Source: Clostridium sp. NkU-1 (GTDB lineage: Bacteria > Bacillota_A > Clostridia > Lachnospirales > Lachnospiraceae). From it: 64,000 nt of DNA. The DNA is taken from positions 14,421 through 78,420 of the forward strand of contig BBDR01000019.1 of the NCBI GenBank assembly GCA_001312405.1, written 5' to 3'. The notes beneath the pieces are model-generated. The model saw only the letters and a list, made by a program, of their open reading frames with translations, made no database searches and was not told the origin of the DNA. Positions 39,409-50,473 of this stretch are shown here, one piece after another (position 1 is the first letter of the stretch; every line of letters starts with the position of its first letter). A program made the position numbers and the translations under genes.

Positions 39409-40882
39409 ATGAACATCACGCCGGACTGTAAGGAAATCGAAGCCCTTGCCGCTTCCTATCCCGTCATCCCGGTCTGCAGGGAAATATTTGCAGACATTGT
39501 CACACCCATTACTCTGCTGCGAAAGATCGCAGCAAACAGCAGCCGGTATTATCTGCTTGAAAGCATTGAGGGAGGCGAAAAGTGGGGACGCTACTCCTTT
39601 CTTGGTTATGATCCGGTCCTAAAAGTCACCTTAAAGGATCATGTGGTAAAAATACATCATTACAACCAGCCGGAGGCAGACCAGGTGATCCATACCAGGA
39701 AGCCCTATGATGTGCTGCGGGATATTTTAAAGGATTACCGCTCCCCAAAGCTTCCCGGACTTCCCCCCTTTACCGGAGGATTTGTAGGGTATTTTGCCTA
39801 CAGCATGATCGGCTATGCAGAACCTGTCCTGTCCATAAAAAAAAGGTGCCTGCAATGATTTTGACTTAATGCTGTTTGATACGGTCATCGCTTATGACCA
39901 TCTGAAACAGAAAATCAGCCTGGTGGTCAATATGAAAACTGACCGGGTCATGGAAAATTACGGGAAAGCCTGCACAAGGCTTCAAAGCATGGCTGCCATG
40001 ATCGGAGAACATATCCCCCTAAAAAGATCGGCAGTTACAAGCCGTCCTAAGTTCCGGTGCAATGTGACAAAAGAGGAATTCTGTTCCATGGTGGAGCGGG
40101 CAAAGGATTATATCGTAAACGGAGACATTTTCCAGGCGGTGCTTTCCAGACAGTTCACAAGCGATTATGAGGACAGTCTTCTCAATGCCTACCGGGTCTT
40201 AAGAACCACCAATCCATCCCCCTATATGGTATATCTCTACATGGATGATACTGAAATCATAAGCACTTCCCCGGAAACCCTGGTCCGTTTAAAGAACGGG
40301 CGGCTCACCACCTTTCCTGTGGCAGGCTCCAGGCCAAGAGGAAGAGATGAGGAGGAGGACAACAGGCTTTCCAAAGAACTTCTGGCGGACGAAAAGGAGC
40401 TGGCGGAGCACAACATGCTGGTGGACCTGGGAAGAAATGATTTAGGGAAAATCGCAGCGTTTTCCACCGTAGAGGTAACAGGATATAAAATGATCCACCG
40501 TTATTCCCGGATCATGCACATCTGCTCCCAGGTGGAGGCGGACATTACCCCTGACCGGGACGCCTTTCATGCCATAGAGGCGGTCCTTCCGGCAGGCACC
40601 CTTTCCGGTGCTCCGAAAATCCGGGCCTGTGAGATCATTGAGAAGCTGGAAGCAGAGCCAAGGGGCATTTACGGAGGAGCTCTGGGCTACATTGATTTCA
40701 CCGGAAACATGGATACCTGCATTGCCATACGCATGGCGGTAAAGAGCCAGGGAAAGGTATATGTTCAGGCAGGAGGCGGCATTGTGGCAGACAGCGTTCC
40801 TGAACGGGAATACGAAGAATCGGAAAACAAGGCAAAGGCCGTGATCCGGGCCATTGAAACTGCAGGGGAGGTAAATGACTGA
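39409..40882 (+). CDS. trpE: Anthranilate synthase component I (one frameshift)
   Basis: Makes anthranilate from chorismate with TrpG. The N-terminal domain holds the Trp-binding LLESIEGGEKWGRYSF segment. The catalytic domain shows GDIFQAVLSRQF, STSPETLVRL, FPVAGSRPRGRDEEED, ELLADEKELAEHNMLVDLGR and AGTLSGAPKIRA. The frame slips at the A run 39837-39844 (eight; seven restores LSIKKGACNDFDLMLFD). About 491 residues. AAGAAAGGAGCG precedes the start. The 150 bases after the T-box terminator (39257-39408) carry no convincing gene. The stop overlaps the trpG start by one base. Confidence 0.95.
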
Positions 40883-41466
40883 TGATTCTCTTAATTGACA
40901 ATTACGACAGCTTTTCCTACAACTTAGTCCAGATGGCCGGCGGCTTAAATCCTGATATCAGGGTCATACGAAACGATGAGATGACCGTGGAAGAAATAAG
41001 GGAGACATCTCCCAGCCATATCATCCTCTCCCCTGGTCCCGGCTATCCAAAGGACGCAGGCATTTGCGAGGACGTGGTAAGGAAGCTTTCCGGAACAATC
41101 CCCATCCTTGGGGTATGCTTAGGGCACCAGGGAATCTGCGAAGTATTCGGGGCCGAGATCACCCACGCAAGAAAGCTGATGCACGGAAAACAGAGCCTCC
41201 TTACCATCGATGCTTCTGATCCCATCTTTCATGGGCTTCCGAAACAGATCCTGGCCGCCAGGTACCACTCTCTCATTGCCGCAAAAGATTCCCTTCCCCA
41301 TTGCCTGACCGTAATCGGGACCGATGACATGGGGGAAATTATGGCAGTAAAGCATAAGGAATATCCCCTTTACGGGCTTCAGTTCCATCCGGAATCCATC
41401 CTGACGCCAAATGGGATTACCATACTTGAAAATTTCTTATCCATTCATATAAAGGAGGCAGATTAA
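40882..41466 (+). CDS. trpG: Anthranilate synthase glutamine amidotransferase component
   Basis: Class I glutamine amidotransferase that supplies ammonia to TrpE. The N-terminus LIDNYDSFSYNLVQ, the oxyanion SPGPGYP, the nucleophile motif GVCLGHQGI and the FHPES histidine-glutamate pair are all present. 194 residues, frame intact. It starts at 40882 sharing one base with the trpE stop, so translation is coupled. Confidence 0.95.
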   Translation: MILLIDNYDSFSYNLVQMAGGLNPDIRVIRNDEMTVEEIRETSPSHIILSPGPGYPKDAGICEDVVRKLSGTIPILGVCLGHQGICEVFGAEITHARKLMHGKQSLLTIDASDPIFHGLPKQILAARYHSLIAAKDSLPHCLTVIGTDDMGEIMAVKHKEYPLYGLQFHPESILTPNGITILENFLSIHIKEAD

Positions 41467-42483
41467 ATGATTCAGCAGGCAATCCATGAAGTAATCTCAG
41501 GACAGGATTTAAGCTTTGAGGCTGCAAAAGAGGTCATGAACGAGATCATGAGCGGGGAAACCACCCCGGCCCAGATGGCCGCATTTTTAACGGGACTGCG
41601 GATGAAAGGGGAAACCATTGACGAGATCACTGCCTGTGCCACGGTTATGCGGGAAAAGGCCTTAAGGCTGGAACCGGACTTTCCTGTCATTGATATCGTA
41701 GGCACAGGCGGCGACGAGGCCGGCACCTTTAACATTTCCACCACCACCGCATTTGTAGTGGCTTCAGGGGGCGTTCCCGTGGCAAAGCACGGCAACCGCA
41801 GCGTTCCAGCAAAAGCGGGGCTGCTGATGTGCTGGAGCACCTTGGGTGAAGTTAAACCTTACAGCGGAGCAGTCAGGGGAAATATTAAAGAAAACAGGCA
41901 TGTGCTTTCTCTTCTCCCAGGCCTACCATTCTTCCATGAGATATGCCGGACCGGTGCGGAAAGAGCTTGGGGTGCGGACCATTTTTAATATCTTAGGCCC
42001 TCTCTCCAATCCGGCGGGAGCCACCATGCAGCTTTTAGGAGTCTACGACAGGAAGCTGGTGGAACCCCTGGCCAGGTATTAAGCAATCTGGGAGTAAAAC
42101 GGGGACTGGTGGTGTGCGGAGATGACGGACTTGATGAGGCCACAGTCACAGGCCCCAGCCATGTGTGTGAAATCCGTTTCGGAGAACTGACTCCCTATGA
42201 GATCACACCGGAGCAGTTTTCCTTAAAGCGGTGCAGCCTTTCACAGCTGGTTGGCGGCACGCCTGCAGAGAATGCCCAGATCACCAGGGATATCTTAAAT
42301 GGTAAGCTCCATGGGCCAAAACGGGATATCGTCATCTTAAACTCTGCCTTAAGCCTGTACCTGGGAATCGATGACTGCACCATTTCCCAATGCATCGAAA
42401 AGGCGGCTCACCTCATTGATTCAGGAAAAGCCGCAGAAAAGCTTGAAGAGTTTGTAAAAATGACCAGCGAGGTGGCATTATGA
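41467..42483 (+). CDS. trpD: Anthranilate phosphoribosyltransferase (three frameshifts)
   Basis: Transfers phosphoribosyl from PRPP to anthranilate. Motifs: [41 protein letters not shown]. The frame slips three times by losing a base: near 41817-41820 (five G expected; restores [11 protein letters not shown]), near 41845 (GGGG expected; restores [14 protein letters not shown]) and near 42072 (CCC expected; restores [13 protein letters not shown]). Corrected length is about 339 residues, as normal. It begins right after trpG and its stop overlaps the trpC ATG. Confidence 0.94.
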
Positions 42484-43278
42484 TACTTGACGTCCTGGCA
42501 GCCGCCTCCAAAAAAACGGGCGGAGACGGCAAAAGAAAAAAATCCCCATGAAGACCATGGAGCAACTGGCATTTAAAGCCTTGGAGGCAACAAAGGATAG
42601 AGGTCTTTCCTTTCAGCAAAGCCTCTCCTCACCAGGCATTTCCTTTATCTGCGAGGTAAAGCGTGCCTCTCCCTCAAAGGGCCTCATTGCTCCGGTATTC
42701 CCCTATGTGGAAATCGCAAAGGATTACGAAGCTGCCGGGGCTGATGCCATTTCCGTTCTCACGGAACCGGAATATTTCCTCGGAAACAACAGCTATTTAA
42801 CAGAGATCGGCCATGAGGTGAATATCCCTCTTCTCAGAAAGGATTTCACGGTGGATCCCTACCAGATCTATGAAGCAAAGGCCATAGGCGCGGCCGCAGT
42901 CCTTCTCATCTGCGCTCTCTTAGATACAAAAGCCCTGAAAGAAGGATTAAGGCTGTGCAGCAGCCTTGGCTTAAGCACCCTTGTGGAGGCCCATGACGAA
43001 GAGGAGATCCACTCCGCCTTATCGGCAGGAGCCAGGATCATCGGAGTGAATAACCGGAATTTAAAAACCTTTGAGGTGGATTTTAACAATTGCCTCCGCT
43101 TAAGGAGCATGGTTCCCTCTGACGTGCTTTTCGTGGCGGAAAGCGGGATCAAAAGCGGGACTGACATCAGGCTCCTGTCAGAAGCCGGGGTCAATGCCGT
43201 ACTGATCGGGGAAAGCCTGATGCGTTCCCCTGACAAAAAAAAGAAATCTTAAACGGATTTAAGAGGGCAGCACAATGA
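42480..43278 (+). CDS. trpC: Indole-3-glycerol-phosphate synthase (three frameshift sites)
   Basis: Closes the indole ring from CdRP. The TIM-barrel motifs FICEVKRASPSKG, EYFLGNNSYL, LLRKDFTVDPYQIYEA, VEAHDEEE, VNNRNLKTFEVD and VAESGIKSG are present. ATG 42480 overlaps the trpD stop as ATGA and gives [20 protein letters not shown] once the A runs 42510-42516 and 42536-42542 are read as six. The A run 43235-43242 is eight; six gives DKKEILNGFKRAAQ and a stop at 43278 that overlaps the trpF start. About 265 residues. Confidence 0.93.
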
Positions 43279-43898
43279 TTTCCAAAAGAAAACGGATCAA
43301 AATATGCGGCCTGACCCGCAGGGAAGACATTCTGGCAGTAAACGCCTTAAAGCCGGATTACGCTGGCTTCGTATTTGCTCCTGGAAAACGCCGTATTACG
43401 GGACCGGAGGCAAAGCTGCTTGAGGAGGTGCTGCTGCCGGAGATACCTGCAGTGGGCGTTTTCGTAAACAGCCCCATAGAGGATATCCTGTCCCTTGCAG
43501 AGAATAAAACCATTGACCTTATCCAGCTTCACGGCGATGAGGACCGGGATTATATGATGGAACTAAAAAGCCGCCTGGCCCCCGGCCTTCCTGTCATAAA
43601 GGCCATACGGGTCCGGCAGCCAGAGGATATGAAGGAGGCAGAGGACCTTCCCGCAGACTTCCTGCTTTTTGATACTTATGCCAAAGGACTCTACGGCGGC
43701 AGCGGGAAGACCTTTAACTGGTCCATGATACCGGACATAAAAAAGCCCTGGTTCCTGGCCGGAGGCATCGATGCCTCAAACATAAAGCAGGCCATGAAAA
43801 CAAAGGCCTTTTGCCTGGATCTAAGCAGTTCTGTGGAAACAGAGGGCAAAAAAAGACCCAAAAAAAATAAAAGAGATCATACAAATAGTAAGGAGTGA
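43275..43898 (+). CDS. trpF: Phosphoribosylanthranilate isomerase (C-terminus frameshifted)
   Basis: Isomerises phosphoribosylanthranilate to CdRP. The N-terminal KICGLTRREDILAVN, DYAGFVFAPGKRRI, IQLHGDED, LLFDTYAKGLYGGSGKTFNW and the phosphate-binding FLAGGIDASNI and LDLSSSVETEGKKDP end are clear. The A run 43848-43854 is one long; six restores [19 protein letters not shown], but the exact stop is then uncertain because this frame runs past 43898 into the trpB start. Around 207 residues. Confidence 0.9.
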   Translation: MISKRKRIKICGLTRREDILAVNALKPDYAGFVFAPGKRRITGPEAKLLEEVLLPEIPAVGVFVNSPIEDILSLAENKTIDLIQLHGDEDRDYMMELKSRLAPGLPVIKAIRVRQPEDMKEAEDLPADFLLFDTYAKGLYGGSGKTFNWSMIPDIKKPWFLAGGIDASNIKQAMKTKAFCLDLSSSVETEGKKRPKKNKRDHTNSKE

Positions 43899-43904
43899 AC
43901 AGCC

Positions 43905-45086
43905 ATGTCAAAAGGAAAGTTTGGACAGCACGGCGGACAGTTTGTCCCCGAAACGCTGATGAATGCGGTAAATGAACTGGAAGAGGCTTATGAGAAATAC
44001 AGCCATGATGAGGAGTTCTTAAAAGAACTTCAGGATCTTCACAACAAATATACGGGAAGACCCTCTCTGCTCTACTACGCAGAGCGGATGACGAAAGACT
44101 TGGGCGGAGCGAAAATCTATTTAAAACGGGAGGATCTAAACCACACCGGCTCCCACAAAATCAACAACGCCCTGGGCCAGGTCCTTCTTGCAAAGAAGAT
44201 GGGAAAGACCCGGGTCATCGCTGAAACAGGGGCCGGGCAGCACGGCGTTGCCACTGCTACCGCTGCCGCTCTCATGGGAATGGAATGTGAGGTCTTCATG
44301 GGAAAAGAGGATACGGACCGTCAGGCCTTAAATGTATTCCGCATGGAGCTTTTAGGCACAAAGGTCCACGCTGTAACAAGCGGCACCCAGACCTTAAAGG
44401 ATGCGGTAAACGAGACCATGAGGGAATGGACCAGCCGGGTGGCTGACACCCATTATGTTTTAGGGTCTGTCATGGGCCCTCACCCATTTCCCACCATTGT
44501 CAGGGACTTTCAGAGCATCATCGGCAAGGAGGTACGCACACAGCTAAAGGAGGCAGAAGGAAAGCTTCCTGACATGGTGATCGCCTGCGTGGGCGGAGGA
44601 AGCAATGCCATGGGAATCTTCCATGAGTTTGTAAATGAGCCTTCCGTGAAGCTGGTGGGCTGCGAGGCCGCAGGACACGGCATTGAAACAGGAAAGCACG
44701 CGGCTACCATTACCACAGGCTCTCTTGGAATCTTCCACGGCATGAAGTCCTATTTCTGCAGGATGAGTACGGCCAGATCGCCCCTGTGTTCTCCATTTCC
44801 GCAGGACTTGATTATCCGGGCATAGGGCCGGAGCACGCGGCACTTCATGATTCGGGAAGAGCTGACTACGTCTCTGTTACAGACCAGGAGGCTGTGGAAG
44901 CCTTTGAATACTTATCCCGTCTGGAAGATCATTCCTGCCATTGAAAGCGCACATGCAGTCGCCTATGCCAGAAAGATCGCTCCTTCCATGGAAAAGGAAA
45001 ATATCATTGTCATTAATTTATCCGGGCGGGGCGACAAGGATGTGGCAGCCATTGCCCGTTATAAGGGGGTTGAAATCTATGAGTAG
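43905..45086 (+). CDS. trpB: Tryptophan synthase beta chain (two frameshifts)
   Basis: PLP enzyme joining indole and serine. The PLP lysine motif is [56 protein letters not shown] and the phosphate-binding [12 protein letters not shown] are intact. A base is missing near 44760 (restores [20 protein letters not shown]) and two bases near 44926 (restores [15 protein letters not shown]). The end, [11 protein letters not shown], is normal. About 394 residues. AAGGAGTGAACAGCC precedes ATG 43905. The stop overlaps trpA by eight bases. Confidence 0.95.
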
Positions 45087-45851
45087 AATAAGTGAAGTAT
45101 TTTTAAGGGGAAAGGCATTTATCCCATTTATTACGGCAGGAGATCCTGACCTTGCCACCACAGAGGAGCTGGTTCCTGCCATGGCTTTAGCCGGAGCGGA
45201 TCTCATTGAGCTTGGAATCCCCTTTTCTGACCCGATCGCAGAAGGGATCGTGATACAGGAAGCCGATATGAGGCTCTGGCATCAGGAACCACCACGGATA
45301 AGCTTTTTGCTTCTGTAAAACGGATACGTGAAAAAACCGATGTTCCTCTGGCTTTTATGACTTATATCAATCCTGTTTTCGTCTATGGAAGCGAACGGTT
45401 TATAAAAAATGCGGCGGAATGCGGCATTGACGCCCTGATCGTGCCGGATATGCCCTTTGAGGAACGGGAGGAACTGCTGCCCTTCTGCAAAACATACGGG
45501 GTCGAACTGATTTCTCTCATCGCTCCCACTTCAAAGGAGCGCATTCGGGCCATTGCATCAGAATCGGAAGGATTTATCTACTGCGTTTCTTCCATGGGCG
45601 TGACCGGAGTGAGAAATGAAATAGGCACCGATATCAGTGAAATGGTTTCCCTTGTAAAGGAGGCAAAGGATATTCCCTGCGCCATTGGCTTTGGCATCTC
45701 CACACCGGAGCAGGCAAGGGAAATGAGCAAACATGCGGACGGCGTTATTGTGGGCAGCGCCATTGTGAAAATCGCCGCAGAATATGGAAAAGACTGTGCA
45801 GGGCCTGTCTGCGACTACGTAAGGGAGATGAAGGCCGCCATATCCGGCTGA
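45079..45851 (+). CDS. trpA: Tryptophan synthase alpha chain (one frameshift)
   Basis: Releases indole from indole-glycerol phosphate. [59 protein letters not shown] and [13 protein letters not shown] are characteristic; the catalytic Glu in ELGIPFSDP is kept. Position 69 reads [15 protein letters not shown] where most TrpA have (A/V)(A/E)DGPVIQ. A base is missing near 45272; GGG for GG restores [19 protein letters not shown]. About 258 residues. ATG 45079 overlaps the trpB end. Confidence 0.94.
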
Positions 45852-45873
45852 CATCCGGTTCGGGATGTTTTCC

Positions 45874-45902
45874 TTGACAAGCAGGAAGGGGAATGCTACA
45901 CT
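45874..45902 (+). promoter_or_regulatory. Promoter of the thi operon
   Basis: TTGACA (45874-45879) and TACACT (45897-45902) with 17-base spacing, immediately upstream of the TPP riboswitch. Confidence 0.8.
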
Positions 45903-45907
45903 AGTGC

Positions 45908-45996
45908 CACAAGAGGGAGCTCGTAGGCGGGCTGAGAGGAAGTCATCAACTTCGACCTTTATAACCTGATTTGGGTAATGCCAACGTAGGGATTCA
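45908..45996 (+). ncRNA. TPP riboswitch (THI element)
   Basis: Contains the conserved blocks gggagc, gggctgagagga and acctgatttgggtaatgcca followed by acgtaggga, the standard thiamine-pyrophosphate aptamer. It precedes thiC by about 110 bases and should repress the operon when TPP is plentiful. Confidence 0.93.
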
Positions 45997-46018
45997 TATA
46001 GGATGATTGCATAGTTCC

Positions 46019-46051
46019 GAGCCTATACCTGTTGGTATAGGCTCTTTTTGC
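46019..46051 (+). terminator. Terminator of the TPP riboswitch expression platform
   Basis: gagcctatacc / ggtataggctc with a four-base loop, followed by five T. It lies between the aptamer and thiC and is the expected attenuator. Confidence 0.88.
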
Positions 46052-46103
46052 GCGCAATGAGCCCTTACAATCCCTCCGCTTACGAGACAAAGGAGGAACA
46101 ATC

Positions 46104-47410
46104 ATGAATTACACCACACAAATGGATGCCGCAAGAAAAGGCATTCTGACAAAGGAACTGACAGCGGTAGCTGAGCACGAGCAATGGGAGCCGGAAAAGC
46201 TCCGGGAACTGGTAGCGGAAGGAAAGGTTGCCATTCCGGCCAATAAGAACCACAACTGTTTAAAGCCCAGCGGGATCGGCTCCATGCTGAGAACAAAGAT
46301 CAATGTGAATCTGGGGACCTCCAGGGATTTGAATGACCTGGACATGGAGCTAGAAAAAGTAAAGGACGCAGTTCTCATGGGGGCAGAGTCCATTATGGAT
46401 CTAAGCTCCTTTGGGGATACCCGGAAATTCCGCAGGAAGCTGACGGCCGAATGTCCGGCAATAATTGGCACGGTTCCTATCTACGATGCTGTTGTTTATT
46501 ATCACAAGCCCCTTCGGGAAATCACCGCCGAGGAATGGATACGGATCGTGGAAATGCACGCGGAAGACGGGGTGGACTTTATGACCATTCACGTTGGGAT
46601 CAACAAGCAGACGGCCAGGAGATTCAAGGAAGCAAAACGGCTGACCAACATTGTTTCAAGAGGCGGGTCTATTATCTTTGCCTGGATGGAGATGACCGGG
46701 GAGGAAAATCCCTTTTATGAGCATTATGACCGGATTTTGAAAATCTGTCAGAAGCATGACGTGACCTTAAGCCTGGGAGACGCCTGCCGGCCGGGGTGCT
46801 TGGAAGATGCATCTGATATTTCCCAGATCGAGGAGCTGGTGACGCTTGGGGAACTGACAAAAAGGGCATGGGAGAAAAATGTACAGGTAATTATTGAAGG
46901 CCCCGGCCATATGCCTTTGGATCAGATTGCAGCTAATATGAAAATACAGCAGACAATCTGCAAGGGTGCGCCCTTTTATGTTCTGGGACCCCTTGTCACA
47001 GATATTGCGCCGGGATATGACCATATCACCGCTGCCATCGGAGGAGCGGTGGCCGCTGCTGCCGGAGCGGCATTTCTCTGCTATGTGACTCCTGCAGAGC
47101 ATTTGAAGCTGCCGGATGGGGCAGATGTAAAAGAAGGAATCGTTGCCGCCCGGATTGCTGCCCATGCGGCTGATATTGCCAAAGGCATCAGGGCGCCAGG
47201 GAGTGGGATCATAAGATGAGCAATGCCAGAAAACGGCTGGATTGGGAAGCCATGTTCCAGTTATCCATTGACCCGGAAAAAGCCAGACGCTACCGGGCAG
47301 CGTCAAAACCGGAAAAAGAAGATACCTGCTCCATGTGCGGCAATTTCTGTGCCATGAAAAATATGAACCGGATTTTAGACGGGGAGATCGTCAATATTTA
47401 TGATGAATGA
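46104..47410 (+). CDS. thiC: Phosphomethylpyrimidine synthase ThiC (one frameshift)
   Basis: Radical SAM enzyme converting AIR to HMP-phosphate. [63 protein letters not shown] and [16 protein letters not shown] are typical. The C-terminal cluster motif is [12 protein letters not shown] base is missing near 47190; ATC AAG GGC restores [20 protein letters not shown] and joins the last 65 residues. Corrected length about 435 residues. AAAGGAGGAACAATC precedes the start. Confidence 0.95.
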
Positions 47411-47454
47411 TAGCTTATGAAAATTTTTAAATTACATAAACAGGAGGAATTTTC

Positions 47455-48009
47455 ATGAATGATCGAATATCACCTACTATTTGCAGCAATTCTTCTGCCG
47501 CCTCCAGAGTACGGATAAAAAAGCTGGTGGTCAGCGGAATGCTGACAGCCCTTACGGTAGCCCTCTCCGGCTTTTCCATTCCGGTGGGAGCTTCTAAATG
47601 TTTTCCAATACAGCATCTGGCAAATGTCCTGGCAGGGGTGTTCTTAGGACCTGTCTACGGCGTTTCCATGGCTTTCTCTGCTTCTCTTATACGGAATCTT
47701 ATGGGAACCGGAAGCCTGCTGGCCTTTCCGGGAAGCATGGCAGGTGCATTTCTCGGGGCTTGTCTGTTTCAAAAGACCAGGAAGCTTTTGCCGGCTTATC
47801 TTGGGGAAGTGATTGGGACAGGGCTCATCGGAGGCCTGCTCTGCTATCCGGTGGCAGCCCTTCTCATGGGAAAAGAAATAGCCGTCTTTTTCTTTGTAGT
47901 TCCATTTTTCATGAGCACCCTGTCAGGAACCGTACTGGCTGCGGTCTTACTTGCAATGCTGCGCCGCCTTGGCCTGTTTTCCTATTTTGAGCGGCTCATC
48001 AACGAATAG
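47455..48009 (+). CDS. thiW: ThiW, substrate-specific S component of an ECF thiazole transporter
   Basis: A 184-residue membrane protein with about five hydrophobic spans. KLVVSGMLTALTVALSGFSI opens the membrane part and FPIQHLANVLAGVFLGPVYG is the family signature. ThiW is the predicted importer subunit for the thiazole precursor of thiamine and usually sits beside thiM, as here. It would need shared ECF ATPases encoded elsewhere. Frame intact. CAGGAGGAATTTTC precedes the start. Confidence 0.88.
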   Translation: MNDRISPTICSNSSAASRVRIKKLVVSGMLTALTVALSGFSIPVGASKCFPIQHLANVLAGVFLGPVYGVSMAFSASLIRNLMGTGSLLAFPGSMAGAFLGACLFQKTRKLLPAYLGEVIGTGLIGGLLCYPVAALLMGKEIAVFFFVVPFFMSTLSGTVLAAVLLAMLRRLGLFSYFERLINE

Positions 48010-48022
48010 GGGGAGACGGAAT

Positions 48023-48912
48023 ATGAATAGGAAATTTCATGATTCCCTGGCCGGACTGGTCAGGGAAAAGCAGCCCATCGTTCACTGCATCACCAATTAT
48101 GTGACGGCAGGAGACGTGGCAAATATTATTTTAGCCTGCGGCGGTTCTCCCATTATGGCGGACCAGCCGGAAGAAGCTTCGGAAATATCCGCCCTGGCCG
48201 ACTGCCTTCTTTTAAACATAGGAACCCCCAAAGAGACTACAGTAGCTGCAATGATAAAAGCCGGTCTGGAAGCAAACCGGCGAAACCATCCAGTCATCTT
48301 TGACCCGGTGGGGATTGGTGCCTCCCGTTACCGAACCGAAACGGCTCTTTCCCTTTTAAAGGAAGTAAAGGCAACCGTTATCAGGGGAAATGCATCAGAG
48401 CTCCGGATCCTGTTAAAGGAACTGACCGGAACAAACATAAAAAAACGGAAACAGCTCTGATTCCTCAGCCCGGGGAGTTGATGCTTCTTTTTCAGATGAA
48501 ATAAGGGAAGATACCCTGGAGGCTCTTAAGGAAACAGCCAGGGCACTGAGTGCTGCAACCGGAGCTGTGGCCGTCATGACCGGGGCCATTGATATCGTAG
48601 CTTCCGGGAAGGAAACCTGTCTCATCAGGAACGGCTGTCCCCAAATGGCCCGCATTACGGGCAGCGGCTGCATGCTGGACGGTATCATTGCCGCCTATGT
48701 GGCATCCGCCGGGCCTGCCTCCTCCCAGCACGCCGTTTTCCAGGCAGCCGCTCTTGCCACGGCTGCTGCCGGCCTCTGTGGGGAGCGGGCTGCTAAAAAA
48801 AGCGGAGACGTTCCAGGCTGGTACAGGCAGCTTCCGCTGCTGCTTTATTGATGAGGTTAGCCTCTTGAATGACAGCACCTTAAAAGGAGGGATAAACATT
48901 GAAGTTTCATAA
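48023..48912 (+). CDS. thiM: Hydroxyethylthiazole kinase (two frameshifts)
   Basis: Phosphorylates the thiazole alcohol in thiamine salvage. PIVHCITNYVTAGDVANIIL, GGSPIMADQPEEA, LLLNIGTP, VIFDPVGIGAS and VIRGNASE are in the first part; ARITGSGCMLDGIIAAYVA carries the ATP-binding GSGC. The A runs 48439-48445 and 48795-48801 each read seven where six restores NIKNGNSSDSSARGVDASFS and AAKKAETFQAGTGSFR. The protein then ends at 48912 and overlaps the thiE start. About 296 residues. Confidence 0.92.
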
Positions 48913-49540
48913 AGACATGCTGCTCCTGTATGCGGTAACAGACCAGGCATTTACAGGAGAAAAAAACCTTAACAGCCCAGATCGAAGAAGCTCTTTCTGC
49001 CGGGGTGACCCTTCTCCAGCTCCGTGAAAAGCGCATGGATAAAAACGCATTTCTGGAAGAAGCCCTTATGGTCCGCCAGATTACCAGGCGTTACAAAATC
49101 CCGCTGATTATCAACGATGATGTGGAAACCGCCCTTAAGTGCGATGCGGATGGCGTACACGTAGGACAGAAGGATTTACCTCCGGCAGAGGTCCGCCGGC
49201 TCATCGGGCCAGACCGCATTCTGGCGTGACTGCCAAAAACATAGATCAGGCGAAAAGGGCATGGATGGATGGAGCTGATTATATAGGCGCAGGAGCCATA
49301 TTTCCAAGTTCCACAAAAAAGGATGCCATTCCCTTATCCCTGGAACAACTGTCTGAAATCTGCCGCTCCGTCCCCATTCCTGTAACAGCAATCGGAGGAA
49401 TTACCGCTGAAAATGTCTCCAGCCTGAAAGGAACCGGCGCAGCCGGGGCCGCGGTTGTCTCCGGTATATTCGGACAAAGGGATATTACCGAAGCCGTCCA
49501 CCGCTTAAAAGAACAGCTTTTAAAGGTGGTGAGCCTATGA
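48899..49540 (+). CDS. thiE: Thiamine-phosphate synthase (two frameshifts)
   Basis: Joins HMP-PP and thiazole-phosphate. TLLQLREKRMDKNAF, PLIINDDVETALKCDADGVH, VGQKDLPPAEVRR, IGAGAIFPSSTKKDA and VTAIGGITAENV are characteristic. The most likely start is TTG 48899, eight to ten bases past AAGGAGGG and overlapping the thiM end. The A run 48960-48966 is one long (six restores TGEKTLTAQIEEALS) and a G is missing near 49223 (restores DRILGVTAKNIDQ). About 214 residues. The stop overlaps the thiD ATG. Confidence 0.92.
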
Positions 49541-50355
49541 GCCTGATTCTCCCTTCCTTCCTCACCATAGCAGGCACTGATCCCAGCGGCGGCGCCGGAA
49601 TACAGGCGGATTTAAAGACCGCAGCGGCTCTGGGTGTCTATGGCTCCAGCGTTGTTACTGCCCTGGTCGCACAAAATACCACAGGTGTATTTCTGACGGA
49701 ACCAGTTAGTCAGGAGATGCTTGCCGCCCAGCTGGAGGCCGTGTTTACCGATATTCCGCCGCAAGCTGTAAAAATCGGCATGGCCGGGACCTCCGTTTCT
49801 ATTGAAATCATCGCAGAAAAGCTGAGAAAATATAACCAGTCTCCCGTGATCGTGGACCCGGTCATGGTATCCACCAGCGGGCATTCTCTTTTAAACCCAC
49901 AGGATGTTAAGACTTTAACAAGCAGGCTGTTCCCCCTGGCAACACTGGTTACCCCCAATATACCGGAAGCAGAAGCCCTTTTATCCACAAAAGGGCAGCG
50001 GATATGCACTGGAAAAGATATGGAAGAGGCCGCAATAGAGCTCTCCCAGGTATTTCAGACTTCTTTCCTGTTAAAGGGAGGTCATAATGTCCAGGGTGCT
50101 GATGATGTTCTTTGCTGTAACGGATCTGTCACCTGGTTTCCAGGCGAACGGATCAACAATCCAAATACCCATGGAACCGGCTGCACCCTGTCCTCTGCCA
50201 TTGCCTGCGGACTGGCCGCAGGCATGGGGCTGGAAGAGAGCATCCGCGCAGCAAAGTCCTATTTAAACGGAGCCTTAAGAGCCGGATTAACGATGGGAAA
50301 AGGGCGGGGGCCTTTGTGGCATGGGTGGAAAGCTGAAACCCATTCCGCTGGGTGA
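49537..50355 (+). CDS. thiD: Hydroxymethylpyrimidine/phosphomethylpyrimidine kinase
   Basis: Phosphorylates HMP and HMP-P before ThiE. LTIAGTDPSGGAGIQADLKT at the N-terminus, QAVKIGMAG, VIVDPVMVSTSG, LVTPNIPEAEALL, LLKGGH and the C-terminal anion-hole NTHGTGCTLSSAIA are all present. 272 residues, frame intact. ATG 49537 overlaps the thiE stop, so it is the last, translationally coupled gene of the thi operon. Confidence 0.94.
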   Translation: MSLILPSFLTIAGTDPSGGAGIQADLKTAAALGVYGSSVVTALVAQNTTGVFLTEPVSQEMLAAQLEAVFTDIPPQAVKIGMAGTSVSIEIIAEKLRKYNQSPVIVDPVMVSTSGHSLLNPQDVKTLTSRLFPLATLVTPNIPEAEALLSTKGQRICTGKDMEEAAIELSQVFQTSFLLKGGHNVQGADDVLCCNGSVTWFPGERINNPNTHGTGCTLSSAIACGLAAGMGLEESIRAAKSYLNGALRAGLTMGKGRGPLWHGWKAETHSAG

Positions 50356-50397
50356 AACGAAAAGGAAATAAAAACAGGAAACTGAAAAGAAAGCTGT

Positions 50398-50450
50398 TAT
50401 GCTGTTTATGGCGGGAAGCATTACCTGTTCCCGCCATAAACAGCAGTTTC
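50398..50450. terminator. Strong hairpin between convergent thi and PTS operons
   Basis: ctgtttatggcgggaa pairs perfectly with ttcccgccataaacag around a ten-base loop. It lies between thiD (plus) and the PTS IIA gene (minus) and probably terminates both directions; the T tracts on either side are modest. Confidence 0.75.
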
Positions 50451-50473
50451 GTTTCCTTTTGCAGAATCCCGTT